Source: Bacillus alkalicellulosilyticus
GTDB lineage: Bacteria > Bacillota > Bacilli > Bacillales > Bacillaceae_F
DNA length: 64,000 bases
Assembly: GCF_002019795.1 (NCBI RefSeq)
Contig: NZ_KV917381.1
Location: 3,504,068 to 3,568,067, forward strand
Direction of reading: 5' to 3'
The notes under the pieces were generated by a model. The model was given only the letters and a program-made list of their open reading frames with translations. It had not been told where the DNA came from and did not search any database. The position numbers were made by a program, and so were the translations under genes. The number at the start of each line of letters is the position of its first letter. Within the stretch, counting starts at the first letter, position 1. Below are positions 1 to 9,064 of this stretch, piece by piece.

Positions 1-712
1 ATAAAAGTTGACCAAAGAAATCATTCCACGTCCAGATAAACGTAAAAATCATAGTTGTAATAACAGCTGGTAAGGCAAGTGGCATGATTAAATACCAATA
101 TACTCTTATCGGCCCACATCCATCGATTTCTGCAGCTTGTTCAAGTTCTCTAGGAATCGAACGGATAAACTGAACCATGAGAAAGATAAAGAACCCTTCA
201 ACGGCCAAGAATTTAGGAAGTACTAATGGCCAATACGTATTGATCCAATCTAGCTGATTAAAAATAATATATTGCGGTATGATGGTTACGTGAAACGGAA
301 GCATTAACGTGACCAACATAATCGCAAAAAATACTTTACGAAAAGTAAAATCAAGTCTAGCAAAAGCATAGGCTGCCATCGAGCAAGCGATGACGTTTCC
401 GATAATACACATAGTCACTAAGAAAAACGTATTTACGAAAAACGTTCCAAATGTGACACCAGATAACCCAGACCACCCTTGAATATAATTCTCAAACGTA
501 ACCTTCGTTGGTAAAAAGGAAACTTGAGAAAAAATTTCGGTTTGAACTTTAAATGAGCTACTTACCATCCACAATAACGGGTAAAGCATAATAATCCCTA
601 ATACGATAATAAAGATATGGAGGAAGATTTGTTTTCGATTTTTTCGATTTATAAAGAAGCGTGGCTTTTTTTCTGCATTTACTTTTTTTATCGTCGATAC
701 ATTGCTTTCCAT
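1..712 (-). CDS. Carbohydrate ABC transporter permease, MalG/UgpE type (3' end outside window)
   Basis: Inner half of a sugar importer channel in the cytoplasmic membrane. The gene starts at the ATG at 712 and runs off the left edge, so about 237 residues are visible. After a basic N-terminus (KKPRFFINRKNRK) comes a hydrophobic helix near residues 30-50, then further helices. Near the visible end lies an EAA-type loop (ELEQAAEIDGCG), the docking site for the ATPase. It follows the first permease gene by about 10 bases, in the same operon. No ATPase gene is visible; many such importers share a housekeeping MsmX-type ATPase, but it could also lie left of the window. Family assignment is firm, the substrate is not known. 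Confidence 0.88.
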   Translation of the reverse strand, partial: MESNVSTIKKVNAEKKPRFFINRKNRKQIFLHIFIIVLGIIMLYPLLWMVSSSFKVQTEIFSQVSFLPTKVTFENYIQGWSGLSGVTFGTFFVNTFFLVTMCIIGNVIACSMAAYAFARLDFTFRKVFFAIMLVTLMLPFHVTIIPQYIIFNQLDWINTYWPLVLPKFLAVEGFFIFLMVQFIRSIPRELEQAAEIDGCGPIRVYWYLIMPLALPAVITTMIFTFIWTWNDFFGQLL

Positions 713-722
713 ACTCTCACCT

Positions 723-1613
723 CTAATCCTGATAGTAGACCCATTTTTTCGCTGATAAAAACACAAGCGCCGTTATTAAAGCAATCGTTAGTAATAAAAT
801 CCACGCCATTGCCGAAGCATAACCCATTTGGAAATGCGTGAAGCCTTTTTGATATAAATAGAGTGTATAGAACAACGTAGAATCTAATGGTCCACCACTG
901 CCACCACTTACAATATAAGCCGGGGTAAACGCTTGGAACGCAGAAATGATTTGCATGATTAGGTTAAAAAAGATGATAGGAGTAATTAACGGAAGTGTGA
1001 TTTTAAAGAACTGCTTTGCTGCATTTGCTCCGTCAATTTTGGCAGATTCATAAAGTTCTGTTGGAACTTGTTTCAATCCAGCTAAGAAAATAACCATTGG
1101 TGCTCCAAATTGCCATATTGTTAAAATAATGAGAGTATAGAGGGCCGTATCAGGTGAAGATATCCAGTTCATCCCCTGTACTCCAAACATACCTAATACA
1201 TTATTTACAAGTCCTTCTCCTCCAAATATTTGGCGCCATAGTAAAGCAATCGCAACACTCCCTCCGAATAAGGAAGGCACATAGTAAATTGCTCGATACA
1301 CTTTTAAGCCACGTAACCCACGGTTTAATAATAAAGCGATCGATAATGCAAAGAGCAGCTGTAATGGGACTCCTAAAAACACATATTTTAACGTGACCTC
1401 GACACTGTTTCTCCATTTATGGTCGTTGAACATGTTTACATAATTTGAAATACCAATCCAATTAGGAGAAGAAAACATATCATAGCTTGTAAAAGATAAA
1501 TACAGAGAAGCCCCCATTGGAACCGCACTTAATGTAAATAATCCAATGAGCCAAGGGGCTAAGAACATATAACCAACGGCATTGTGCTTCCGGCGTTTTT
1601 TCAAAGTTTGCAT
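723..1613 (-). CDS. Carbohydrate ABC transporter permease, MalF/UgpA type
   Basis: First channel subunit of the sugar ABC importer, 296 residues, a normal length. A short basic N-terminus (MQTLKKRRKHNAVGY) precedes a helix at about residues 15-37; about six helices can be drawn in all. The EAA loop ELYESAKIDGANAAKQFF lies near residue 190 and marks the ATPase contact. The start ATG at 1613 is preceded by AAGGAGC. It lies between the binding-protein gene and the second permease gene, all leftward. The similarity is to the UgpA/LacF/MalF class, which imports oligosaccharides, glycerol phosphate or sugar acids; the substrate cannot be read from the sequence. Confidence 0.9.
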   Translation of the reverse strand: MQTLKKRRKHNAVGYMFLAPWLIGLFTLSAVPMGASLYLSFTSYDMFSSPNWIGISNYVNMFNDHKWRNSVEVTLKYVFLGVPLQLLFALSIALLLNRGLRGLKVYRAIYYVPSLFGGSVAIALLWRQIFGGEGLVNNVLGMFGVQGMNWISSPDTALYTLIILTIWQFGAPMVIFLAGLKQVPTELYESAKIDGANAAKQFFKITLPLITPIIFFNLIMQIISAFQAFTPAYIVSGGSGGPLDSTLFYTLYLYQKGFTHFQMGYASAMAWILLLTIALITALVFLSAKKWVYYQD

Positions 1614-1686
1614 AACGTTAGCTCCTTATTGTAATCGAATGGAAGAAAGCAATTCCTTTCTTCCATTCGAATGTGTGATGTATTTC

Positions 1687-3045
1687 TTATTGTAAAATTC
1701 CTTGAGCCGCATTGATAAATCGTTCTGCAGCTTCTTCTACAGAAATTTGACCAAATGCAATCGCTTCTGCGTTATCTGAAAATGCTTGTTCTACTTCATT
1801 TACACCAGCTGGTGCATATGGAGCAGGACGGCCATAAGGTACCGTTTCATTAATATAAGCAACTGCTCTTGCTTGAGCTGGGTCAATTAAATCCATAACA
1901 TACTCAGCCATAGCTGTTCCTGCAGGAGGACCTTGTTCAACCTTAAATAGTTCAGCTGCTTGAAGATTTGTTACGAAGAAGTTAATAAATAAAGCAGCTT
2001 CTTCAGGATGAGCTGATCTTTCAGTAATACTTAAGTAAGCTCCTTCGATATATTCACCGTTTTCGCCGCCTTCTTTTTGAGGCATGCGAACCATATGAAT
2101 TTCGCCTTCTTCAAATTGTTGTTGGTATAAATAGATTTGATTTGCTGGAATTTGATGTAGTGCTGTTCTACCTGTTACAAACATGTTTTGCTCTAATGGA
2201 GCGTTTTCATATTCATTACCAGTAGCAGCATCTGGAATTGCACCTGATTGACGAAGGTCATCCCACATTGTCCACCACTCAACTAAGTCCTCTTTATCAA
2301 AGGCCAGCTGGCCTTCTTCAGTGAATAAATCTTTTCCACTTTGACGAAGGAAGTAACGGAAGTTAGGTTGTAGTTGCCCACCACTCATATCTTGAGCTCC
2401 CCATTTACCATCGCCATACGCTTCACTTAACTCAGCTACTTTTGCTTGGAAATCATCCCATGTCCAGTTCATATCTGGGTACTCCACACCTAACTCATCA
2501 AAAACTGCTGTATTGTATGCCCAACCTGGCATTGTTAATCCTTTAGCTACCATGAAGATATTGTCATCAATTTTACCACTATTAATCGCTGAATCCGGGA
2601 AGTCAGAAAGGTCAATCGTTCCTTCACTTACTAAGTCGTTAAGGTTTAGAAGAGCATTTCTACGAGCATAATCAGAGACATAAAATTGATGCATACTTAC
2701 TACGTCTGGAGCGTTACCACCAGCAATTTGTGTCGCTAATCGGTCCCAGTAATCTCCCCAGCCACCGAACTCACGAGCTACTGTGATATGAGGGTATTCT
2801 GCTTCGAAACGGTCAACAATTTCATTGTAAACTTCATTACGTCCAGTATCTCCCCACCATGTAAAGCGAATTTCTACGTCTTCTAATTCAGCCGGAGCTT
2901 CTTCAGCAGTATCTGTCGTGTCTTCTGTCTCTGGTTCTGCTTCTGAAGAAGTTTCTTCTGTCGTGTCTCCACCACAAGCTGCTAAAGCAATGACTAGGAA
3001 AAGCGATACTACCCCCAATAAAAGCATCTTCATCATCTTACTCAT
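1687..3045 (-). CDS. Extracellular solute-binding lipoprotein of a carbohydrate ABC importer (family 1)
   Basis: Captures the substrate outside the membrane and delivers it to the two permeases downstream. I place the start at the ATG at 3045 (MSKMMKMLLL), because AAAGAGGAGGAAGAAAAG lies directly before it; a longer reading from 3096 would put that ribosome binding site inside the gene. The 452-residue product has a lipoprotein signal with lipobox LAAC at about residue 24, then an acidic Glu/Thr-rich linker, then the binding domain starting VEIRFTWWGD. The acidic linker would suit a protein facing an alkaline or saline medium, which is inference. Ligand class: sugar or sugar derivative. Confidence 0.92.
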   Translation of the reverse strand: MSKMMKMLLLGVVSLFLVIALAACGGDTTEETSSEAEPETEDTTDTAEEAPAELEDVEIRFTWWGDTGRNEVYNEIVDRFEAEYPHITVAREFGGWGDYWDRLATQIAGGNAPDVVSMHQFYVSDYARRNALLNLNDLVSEGTIDLSDFPDSAINSGKIDDNIFMVAKGLTMPGWAYNTAVFDELGVEYPDMNWTWDDFQAKVAELSEAYGDGKWGAQDMSGGQLQPNFRYFLRQSGKDLFTEEGQLAFDKEDLVEWWTMWDDLRQSGAIPDAATGNEYENAPLEQNMFVTGRTALHQIPANQIYLYQQQFEEGEIHMVRMPQKEGGENGEYIEGAYLSITERSAHPEEAALFINFFVTNLQAAELFKVEQGPPAGTAMAEYVMDLIDPAQARAVAYINETVPYGRPAPYAPAGVNEVEQAFSDNAEAIAFGQISVEEAAERFINAAQGILQ

Positions 3046-3084
3046 CTTTTCTTCCTCCTCTTTTCTAAGCTTTAGAATGGTAAT

Positions 3085-3112
3085 TCTATATAACACATAC
3101 TTTCGTAATCAA
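3085..3112 (-). promoter_or_regulatory. Possible SigA promoter for the solute-binding protein
   Basis: On the minus strand TTGATT (3112-3107) and TATAGA (3090-3085) are 16 bases apart, ahead of the binding-protein gene. It would let the transport genes be transcribed more strongly than the enzymes upstream. Spacing is one base short of ideal, so this is tentative. Confidence 0.35.
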
Positions 3113-3128
3113 GAAGACTACGACCCGC

Positions 3129-3144
3129 ATGTAAGGGCTTACAT
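3129..3144. promoter_or_regulatory. Operator-like palindrome upstream of the ABC importer genes
   Basis: Two 7-base arms, ATGTAAG and CTTACAT, are separated by GG. It lies 17 bases upstream of the candidate -35 box and 18 bases past the isomerase stop codon. There is no T-run on either side, so it does not look like a terminator. It differs from the motif found near the LacI gene, so a different regulator may bind here. Confidence 0.35.
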
Positions 3145-3162
3145 AATTGACAATAGTAATCC

Positions 3163-3633
3163 TTATTTTTGCCTCATTATCTCCTGGGCTGATTGCTTCT
3201 CAAGTTCATGAAGCTTTTTTACTCTTCTTCTAAAGTGCTCTTCTGTGCTGAATTTCGCTTCCACAAAAGAGCGAATTAAATCCTCCGCTAACCATGGCCC
3301 GATAATTTGGGCTCCGATACACATGACATTGACATCATCATGTTCCACACATTGATGAGCGGAATGGATATCATGGCAAACGGAAGCTCGTATTCCAGGA
3401 ATCTTATTAGCTGCAATCGCTGCTCCGACTCCGGTTCCACATACCATGATGCCTCTATCAAACTCTCCACTGCGAACGACATCACATACTGTTCTTGCAA
3501 TGTCTGGAAAATCAACCGATTCTGTAGAGTGACAACCATAATCGACATATTCACAACCTAATGTTTTTAAGAGGGGTAATAACACTTTTTTCATTTCATA
3601 TCCGCAATGGTCACTTCCGATGGCAATTCTCAT
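3163..3633 (-). CDS. RpiB/LacA/LacB-family sugar-phosphate isomerase
   Basis: Interconverts aldose and ketose phosphates; the family covers ribose-5-phosphate isomerase B, galactose-6-phosphate isomerase and the tetrose-phosphate isomerases of erythritol-type pathways. The start ATG at 3633 (MRIAIGSDHCGYEMKK) follows GAAAGGGTGAG, giving 156 residues, close to RpiB length. Family hallmarks are visible: the SDHCGYEMK start, the catalytic-loop segment GIMVCGTGVGAAIAANK and the later H-D pair in DDVNVMCIGAQIIG. It starts 13 bases after the aldehyde dehydrogenase stop, so it shares that operon. It suggests a phosphorylated ketose or aldose intermediate in the pathway. Exact substrate unknown. Confidence 0.85.
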   Translation of the reverse strand: MRIAIGSDHCGYEMKKVLLPLLKTLGCEYVDYGCHSTESVDFPDIARTVCDVVRSGEFDRGIMVCGTGVGAAIAANKIPGIRASVCHDIHSAHQCVEHDDVNVMCIGAQIIGPWLAEDLIRSFVEAKFSTEEHFRRRVKKLHELEKQSAQEIMRQK

Positions 3634-3646
3634 ATTCTCACCCTTT

Positions 3647-5128
3647 CTATTGGGGTTTGACATAAACCGCTTTTACTTCCGTAAAGAAGTCTTGGTTCGT
3701 ATGACCAATGGAATAGGCACCATAACCTGAGTGTTTCACACCACCAAATGGCATATGAGCTTGGCTGGCTGTGCCGTGGTTAATGTGGATCATTCCTGCT
3801 TCAATCGACTCAGCTGCCTGTTCAGAGATGGAGAGACTGTTCGTAAATATGGAGGCCGCTAATCCATATTCAGTGTCATTTGCAATGTCAATCGCTTCAT
3901 GTACATCCCTAGCCTTCAGCACTGTTAGCACAGGTCCAAATATCTCTTCTTTTGCAATCCTCATCTCTTTTGTTACCCCGGTAAATAACGCTGGGTTGAT
4001 AAAATACCCTTCTCCATCTCGATGCTTCGATTGTCCACCTGCCGTTAAGATAGCTCCTTCACTCTGCCCAATTTCAATATAAGAATTCACCGTTTCAAAC
4101 TGGTCTTGATTAATGACTGGACCTATGTTTGCTTCCTCATCCCAAGCAGGCCCAACCGTGATTTTCTCCATTTTAGAAGTTAGTAGCTCTACTAGTTTCT
4201 TTTCTTGTGACTCTAGTACGATGACTCTACTAATGGCCGTACATCGTTGCCCACTACAAGCAAATGCAGCACTGACGATTTGGTCGGTTGCTTGCTCAAG
4301 ATTATTGTAATCTAGAATTAACGCAGCATTTTTACCACCCATCTCCAATTGTGTTTTTGCTAATCGTCCTGCTGCCTTCCCGTTAATTTGTAACCCTTGT
4401 TTCGTTGACCCTGTAAAACTAACCCCTTTGACTAGTGGATGTTCTACAAGAGGGTTACCCACTTTCTTGCCAGAACCAAAAACAACATTTACGACACCAC
4501 GAGGTACACCCGCTTCTGCTAATAAAGCTGCTAGTTTTACCGCCGACCACGGAGTCACTGATGCTGGCTTCAATACAACGGTACATCCATGAGCTAAAGC
4601 CGGTGCAATCTTTCGAACAGGAGTGACCACTGGGAAGTTCCAAGGTGCAATCGCGGCAATGACACCAAGTGGCGTGCGAACGACTTTACTTTTCACTTCT
4701 GGGTTTTCACTTGGTAACGTTTGTCCTTGAATTCTGAACGCTTCTCCCGCTGCAAATCTAGCTTCCGTCGCCGCTCGACCTACTTCTCCACGTGATTCTG
4801 CTAAAACCTTTCCCTGCTCTGCGGATAAAATATAAGCTAGCTCTTCACGGTTTTGTTCTAGTAAATCTGCAAATCGATATAATATCGCTGCTCGTGTGGA
4901 AGCTGATGTTTGCTTCCATGACTGAAACGCTTCATGAGCGGCTTGAACAGCTTTATCCACATCTTCATCGGATGATGCAGGAAACTCTCCTAGTAATCTT
5001 GTTGGCCTTGCAGACTCATAGACTGGATACGTTTCTCCACTCAAAGGCTCTACCCATTCCCCGTTGATAAAGTTTGGAAATCGATTTCCTGAATGTTGGT
5101 CAAGCCACTCTAGCATTTTATTTTCCAT
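3647..5128 (-). CDS. NAD(P)-dependent aldehyde dehydrogenase
   Basis: Oxidises an aldehyde to the acid. The 493-residue protein has all catalytic elements: Asn164 in APWNFP, the NAD-binding FTGSTKQG near 238-245, Glu262 in LEMGGKN and nucleophile Cys296 in SGQRCT. The start ATG at 5128 follows GGAAGGAGGAGAAAG. The closest classes by general look are the succinate-semialdehyde, alpha-ketoglutarate-semialdehyde and lactaldehyde dehydrogenases. It sits between an iron alcohol dehydrogenase and the isomerase. With the RraA aldolases upstream, a sensible role is removal of an aldehyde released by aldol cleavage; that is inference. Confidence 0.92.
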   Translation of the reverse strand: MENKMLEWLDQHSGNRFPNFINGEWVEPLSGETYPVYESARPTRLLGEFPASSDEDVDKAVQAAHEAFQSWKQTSASTRAAILYRFADLLEQNREELAYILSAEQGKVLAESRGEVGRAATEARFAAGEAFRIQGQTLPSENPEVKSKVVRTPLGVIAAIAPWNFPVVTPVRKIAPALAHGCTVVLKPASVTPWSAVKLAALLAEAGVPRGVVNVVFGSGKKVGNPLVEHPLVKGVSFTGSTKQGLQINGKAAGRLAKTQLEMGGKNAALILDYNNLEQATDQIVSAAFACSGQRCTAISRVIVLESQEKKLVELLTSKMEKITVGPAWDEEANIGPVINQDQFETVNSYIEIGQSEGAILTAGGQSKHRDGEGYFINPALFTGVTKEMRIAKEEIFGPVLTVLKARDVHEAIDIANDTEYGLAASIFTNSLSISEQAAESIEAGMIHINHGTASQAHMPFGGVKHSGYGAYSIGHTNQDFFTEVKAVYVKPQ

Positions 5129-5147
5129 TCTTCTTTCTCCTCCTTCC

Positions 5148-6308
5148 TTACATCGCTTGACGACAAATTTGCTTTAGGTCTTCTATCGTTGGTTGTCTAG
5201 GATTAACGGGTACATTTCCACTAAGCATCGCTTCTTCACATATATAGCTTAAGGCTTCTTCAGTCACACCGAAGTCACTTAACGTTTCTTTTATTCCAAC
5301 ATCTTCTTTTAATTGTCTGATGGCTAAAACAGATTGAGCTGCTGCATCTCTTGGTGATAAGCCTTCTACTGGCATTCCGAACAACTGAGCAATTTCTTTA
5401 AACTTCTGCAGGTTACCTGGTAAATTGAATTCCATGACTTCAGGGAGGAGAATGGCGTTCACTATTCCATGAGGAATCTTAAAATGTGCACCTAGTGGAA
5501 TCGCTAATGCATGAGATAACCCTAAACGAGTTGGGTTAAAGGCCATGGCAGCAATTAAACTAGCCATTAGCATATCGTAACGTGCTTCAAGATTGTCTCC
5601 TTGAGAAACCGCTGTTCGTAAACTTTTTGCTACTAGTTTCATAGATTGTAAAGAGAGTCCTTCTGAAATCGGCTGAGTTGCTTTATTGACGTAGGACTCT
5701 AAAGCGTGTGTTAAGGCATCCATTCCAGTTGAGGCAGTTAATGGCGCTGGTAGTGAAACCGTCAGTTCTGGGTCACATATCGTTACATCCGGGCAGTTAT
5801 ACGCACTTCCCACACTGAGTTTGACCTTTTCTTGTTTATCGGAAAGCACTGACCAGATTGTGATTTCACTTCCTGTTCCAGCAGTAGTCGGGATAGCGAT
5901 TACAGGAGCTCCCTTATGTCGTACTTTGTTAATTCCAACATAGTCACGAATGTGGCCCTCGTTTTTTAACATAAGACCAATCGCCTTAGCTGTATCCAAT
6001 GAGCTACCACCACCTAATCCAACAACACAGTCACAACCCTGTTGTTTAGCAAGGTCACTGCCTCTCATGACACCTTCTATATCTGGATCCGGCTCAATAT
6101 CATTATAGATTTCATAGGCAATCTCATGTTTTTGTAGAATCAGGACCAGTTTATCGGTTACTCCCGCTTTTTGAACTCCAGGATCTGTTACTAAAAGTAC
6201 CTTCGTTCCGCCCAATGCTTTCACATGGCTTGCTAAATCATGAATTGAACCAATTCCAAACTCTATCGCTGTAGGTAATTCATATCTGAATACTCGATGT
6301 AACTCCAT
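5148..6308 (-). CDS. Iron-containing alcohol dehydrogenase (group III)
   Basis: Oxidises an alcohol or reduces an aldehyde with NAD(H). 386 residues, a standard family length. The nucleotide-binding GGGSSLDTAK is at about 99-108, followed by IPTTAGTGSE at 139-148. Metal ligands are Asp197 and His201 in GMDALTHALE, plus histidines in LSHALAIPLGAHFKIPHG. It follows the Ldh2-type gene by 9 bases and precedes the aldehyde dehydrogenase by 19 bases. The pair of alcohol and aldehyde dehydrogenases could take an alcohol to an acid in two steps, or dispose of one aldehyde in two directions to balance redox. Substrate not assignable. Confidence 0.92.
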   Translation of the reverse strand: MELHRVFRYELPTAIEFGIGSIHDLASHVKALGGTKVLLVTDPGVQKAGVTDKLVLILQKHEIAYEIYNDIEPDPDIEGVMRGSDLAKQQGCDCVVGLGGGSSLDTAKAIGLMLKNEGHIRDYVGINKVRHKGAPVIAIPTTAGTGSEITIWSVLSDKQEKVKLSVGSAYNCPDVTICDPELTVSLPAPLTASTGMDALTHALESYVNKATQPISEGLSLQSMKLVAKSLRTAVSQGDNLEARYDMLMASLIAAMAFNPTRLGLSHALAIPLGAHFKIPHGIVNAILLPEVMEFNLPGNLQKFKEIAQLFGMPVEGLSPRDAAAQSVLAIRQLKEDVGIKETLSDFGVTEEALSYICEEAMLSGNVPVNPRQPTIEDLKQICRQAM

Positions 6309-6317
6309 ATTTCCCTC

Positions 6318-7412
6318 CTAATAATCTTGTGCTGCTTTTTCTTTTTTTGATAGCCTCGCATCAAAGAGATTTACATTATAGAGGTCTCCCCATTTCAATA
6401 ATTCGCGCTCGACATTTTCAGGTAATTCAATTCCATGTTTCATTCGATCCTGAGTGCTTCTACATTCAATTTCACCTGGAATTAAAATTTCGTCGACTCC
6501 AGGTGCTGTTGGCTCTGCCTTAATTTCTTCAAAGTAACGGTCGATTCTTTCTTTAAACTGAGGAATTGGCATAAATTTCTCGATATCTATCCCAATAAAG
6601 AAATGTCCAACATTTTGAGGTTCGTTCCAATTTTCATACATGTTATTGACATACTTGCCAAAGCCAGCTCCTGTTAATACACCCGATAAGATGTCAATAA
6701 ACATCGAGATAGCATAGCCTTTTGGACCTCCGAGAGGAAGCACCGCCCCCTCAAGGGCCGTTTGTGCATCGGTAGTTGGGTTCCCCTCTTTATCGATGGC
6801 CCAATGATCTGGGATGTCATTTCCCTTTTGAGCCGCATGAATGATTTTTCCTCTGGCCACAACACTTGTTGCCATATCAAGAATAAATGGTTCATATTTT
6901 CCGGCTGGAATACCGATAGAAAAAGGATTTGTTCCTAAAAAGGGTCTCACTCCACCTGTTGGCGGCATCGTTTGTGATGCATTTGAGAGAATCATAACAA
7001 TTAGATTTTCTTTCACCGCCTGTTGTAAATAGTACGCGCATGTACCAAAATGATTTGAGCCTTTCACTCCAACAATAGCTGTTCCATTCTTTTTTGTGCC
7101 TTGTATCGTTAACTCAAGGGCTTTTGTTCCTACTACCGCCCCAATGTGGTTATTTCCATCTAGTAACGTAACCGGTCCCTCTGTTTTAACAGTCATTTTT
7201 CCATTCAAATTAATCATGCCTGCTTGAAGTCTTTGCAAGTAAATATCTGTTCGAACAACTCCGTGTGAATCAACACCCCGTAAGTCTGCTTCTACTAACG
7301 ATTGAGCCACAATATGCGATTCTCGTTCAGAGAGCCCTGCTTTTTCAAATAATTTTGCACAAAATTGCTCTAACTTTTCCCAATGATAGACTTGGCTCAC
7401 AAGAACGCACAT
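6318..7412 (-). CDS. Ldh2/YiaK-family malate/L-lactate/sulfolactate-type dehydrogenase
   Basis: NAD(P)-dependent oxidoreductase of the Ldh_2 fold, whose members act on malate, ureidoglycolate, 2,3-diketo-L-gulonate or sulfolactate, that is, 2-hydroxy acids. 364 residues. Family signs are the N-terminal SHGVVRTDIYLQRL near residue 54, the conserved VKGSNHFGTCAYY around 120, the loop GTNPFSIGIPAG and the GGPKGYAISMFIDILSGVLTGAGFG segment. The ATG at 7412 overlaps the end of the preceding RraA gene by 16 bases, which implies translational coupling; GTG codons a few residues in could also serve. A carboxylated intermediate in the pathway is therefore likely. Confidence 0.88.
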   Translation of the reverse strand: MCVLVSQVYHWEKLEQFCAKLFEKAGLSERESHIVAQSLVEADLRGVDSHGVVRTDIYLQRLQAGMINLNGKMTVKTEGPVTLLDGNNHIGAVVGTKALELTIQGTKKNGTAIVGVKGSNHFGTCAYYLQQAVKENLIVMILSNASQTMPPTGGVRPFLGTNPFSIGIPAGKYEPFILDMATSVVARGKIIHAAQKGNDIPDHWAIDKEGNPTTDAQTALEGAVLPLGGPKGYAISMFIDILSGVLTGAGFGKYVNNMYENWNEPQNVGHFFIGIDIEKFMPIPQFKERIDRYFEEIKAEPTAPGVDEILIPGEIECRSTQDRMKHGIELPENVERELLKWGDLYNVNLFDARLSKKEKAAQDY

Positions 7413-8074
7413 CCCTTTTGCTTCAATGTTTCATCGATCCAGCTTCTGTCGACTGTTCCGTTTTCAATTTGCGCAAAAATGGTTTGTTCTTTTTTTAATT
7501 GAGAAAGACTGTCCTGTAAAACCTCTGAAGCATGCTTTAATGGAACGGCTAGTAAGCCATCATCATCTCCAACAATAATGTCACCAGGATTCACTAGCAT
7601 ATTTGCTACAGTAATCGGTACATTGATTTCACCGGGACCTTCCTTATACGGACCACGATGGGTCACACCTCTAGCAAAACAGGGGAAATCATGTTCCTTA
7701 AACGCTTCTGAATCACGAATTGTACCGTCTATAACAAAGCCAGCAATGCCGTTCTTTTTCGCAAGTCGTAACATGATTTCACCTAATATCGCTTGCGTCA
7801 TTTCTCCACCAGCATCAACAATGATCACATCTCCTGGCTGTGCCATATCAATAGCTTTATGTACCATGAGATTATCACCAGCTCGAGTTTTTACGGTAAA
7901 AGCAGTACCAACAATTTTCTTGGATTTATGAAAAGGTCGAATTGAAGACGATGCACCCTGTAAACGGTTCATATTATCACTAAGAAGTGGGGTGGGGATA
8001 TTCTTAAACTGTTCTACGATTGATTTATCCGGTCTAGCTCGTAAAGGCAAAATTCGAAATCCTAACTGGCTCAT
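7397..8074 (-). CDS. RraA-family aldolase-like protein (first copy)
   Basis: The RraA fold includes 4-hydroxy-4-methyl-2-oxoglutarate and 4-carboxy-4-hydroxy-2-oxoadipate aldolases, which release pyruvate; older annotations call it a demethylmenaquinone methyltransferase. I start it at the ATG at 8074 (MSQLGFRILPL), because GGGGGGAG lies just upstream; the longer reading to 8182 overlaps the previous gene for no reason. 225 residues. The metal and substrate site residues are in GGEMTQAILGEIM and DGTIRD (Arg-Asp pair). Its neighbours are a 3-hydroxyisobutyrate-type dehydrogenase and an Ldh2 enzyme, consistent with aldol cleavage of a 2-keto acid. The real substrate is open. Confidence 0.85.
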   Translation of the reverse strand: MSQLGFRILPLRARPDKSIVEQFKNIPTPLLSDNMNRLQGASSSIRPFHKSKKIVGTAFTVKTRAGDNLMVHKAIDMAQPGDVIIVDAGGEMTQAILGEIMLRLAKKNGIAGFVIDGTIRDSEAFKEHDFPCFARGVTHRGPYKEGPGEINVPITVANMLVNPGDIIVGDDDGLLAVPLKHASEVLQDSLSQLKKEQTIFAQIENGTVDRSWIDETLKQKGCAFL

Positions 8075-8090
8075 AAGCTCCCCCCTTTTT

Positions 8091-8951
8091 CTAGGATAAA
8101 ATGGACTTGCCGATGACTGAAAAGTCGCTTTCTCCATATTCCTTTTCTGTTTCTTTGTATAAATCAAGAGCTGCCTCTGCAAAAGCTAGCTGTAAATCGG
8201 CGCCTTCAGCTACAGCAATTTCAACGTCTTTTCTCATCAAGCTAAGCTTAAAGCCTGGTGCAAAATCTCGGTTTGATAAACTGTCTAGCTTATTCATAAA
8301 CATCCATGATGCTCCTGAACTAGATCCAATGACCTGCTTTAACATGTCCTTGTCTATTTCAAGCTTTTCAGCTAAAGCAGTCGCTTCTGCTGTGACAACC
8401 ATGTGCATGGCAGCCATCATTTGATTTACAGCTTTTATCGCTTTCCCTGCACCTATCGGACCGACGAGATAAATGTTTTTAGACATGGCATCGAGAATCG
8501 GTCGAACCTGTTCTAACACGTTGTCTTCGCCACCAGCCATTACCGTTAACGTTCCCTGTTCGGCACCAATTGTTCCTCCACTTACAGGTCCATCTAGCAC
8601 TTTAATACGTTTACTTTGAAAAGCTTCATTGACTTTTTTCATCATAGCCGGAGAACCAGACGTCATTTCGAGTAAGATGGCATCGGAGGATAGCGTCTCT
8701 AACACATCCTCAGATAACAAAACGGACTCCATTTCCTTATCAGTTGGTAGTATTGAAAGTAACACTTCACAATGAGCTGCAACCTCTTTAATTGATGAAT
8801 GTTCGACGGCTCCAGCACTTTTTAATTCTTCAACCGGCTGGCGATTTCTGTGTGCCGTTACATGTAATTCGAATCCTTTTTTTACAAGATTCTTCGCCAT
8901 TGGAAGTCCCATCGCTCCAAGTCCGATAAAACCAATTTTTTTAAATCCCAT
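8091..8951 (-). CDS. NAD(P)-dependent 3-hydroxyacid dehydrogenase (GarR/HIBADH/LtnD family)
   Basis: Beta-hydroxyacid dehydrogenase, 286 residues. An N-terminal Rossmann fold begins KKIGFIGLGAMGLPMAKNL. The substrate loop GPVSGGTIGAEQGTLTVM is near residues 121-138, and the catalytic lysine is in the GAGKAIKAVNQMM segment near 170. Family members reduce tartronate semialdehyde (GarR), oxidise 3-hydroxyisobutyrate, or oxidise L-threonate and D-erythronate (LtnD). Lying between two RraA genes, it could reduce an aldehyde acid released by aldol cleavage, in analogy with GarL-GarR in galactarate breakdown; this is inference. The ATG at 8951 follows AGGAGGAGAC. Confidence 0.9.
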   Translation of the reverse strand: MGFKKIGFIGLGAMGLPMAKNLVKKGFELHVTAHRNRQPVEELKSAGAVEHSSIKEVAAHCEVLLSILPTDKEMESVLLSEDVLETLSSDAILLEMTSGSPAMMKKVNEAFQSKRIKVLDGPVSGGTIGAEQGTLTVMAGGEDNVLEQVRPILDAMSKNIYLVGPIGAGKAIKAVNQMMAAMHMVVTAEATALAEKLEIDKDMLKQVIGSSSGASWMFMNKLDSLSNRDFAPGFKLSLMRKDVEIAVAEGADLQLAFAEAALDLYKETEKEYGESDFSVIGKSILS

Positions 8952-9064
8952 AGATAGTCTCCTCCTGTGTAAAGTTAGAAGGAGCGATGAATGCTCCTTC
9001 TATCGGTTAGTCACATCAATAGCCCTTGTTGTAAGCGGATACATTTTATACGAGTTTACTAGTT

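Noticed and set aside
1154-1416. Reading frames opposite the first permease gene
   Set aside because: They are shadows of the permease gene without ribosome sites or recognisable products.
1687-3096. Longer start for the binding protein at 3096
   Set aside because: It would put the strong AGGAGG inside the coding region and bury the signal peptide 17 residues from the N-terminus.
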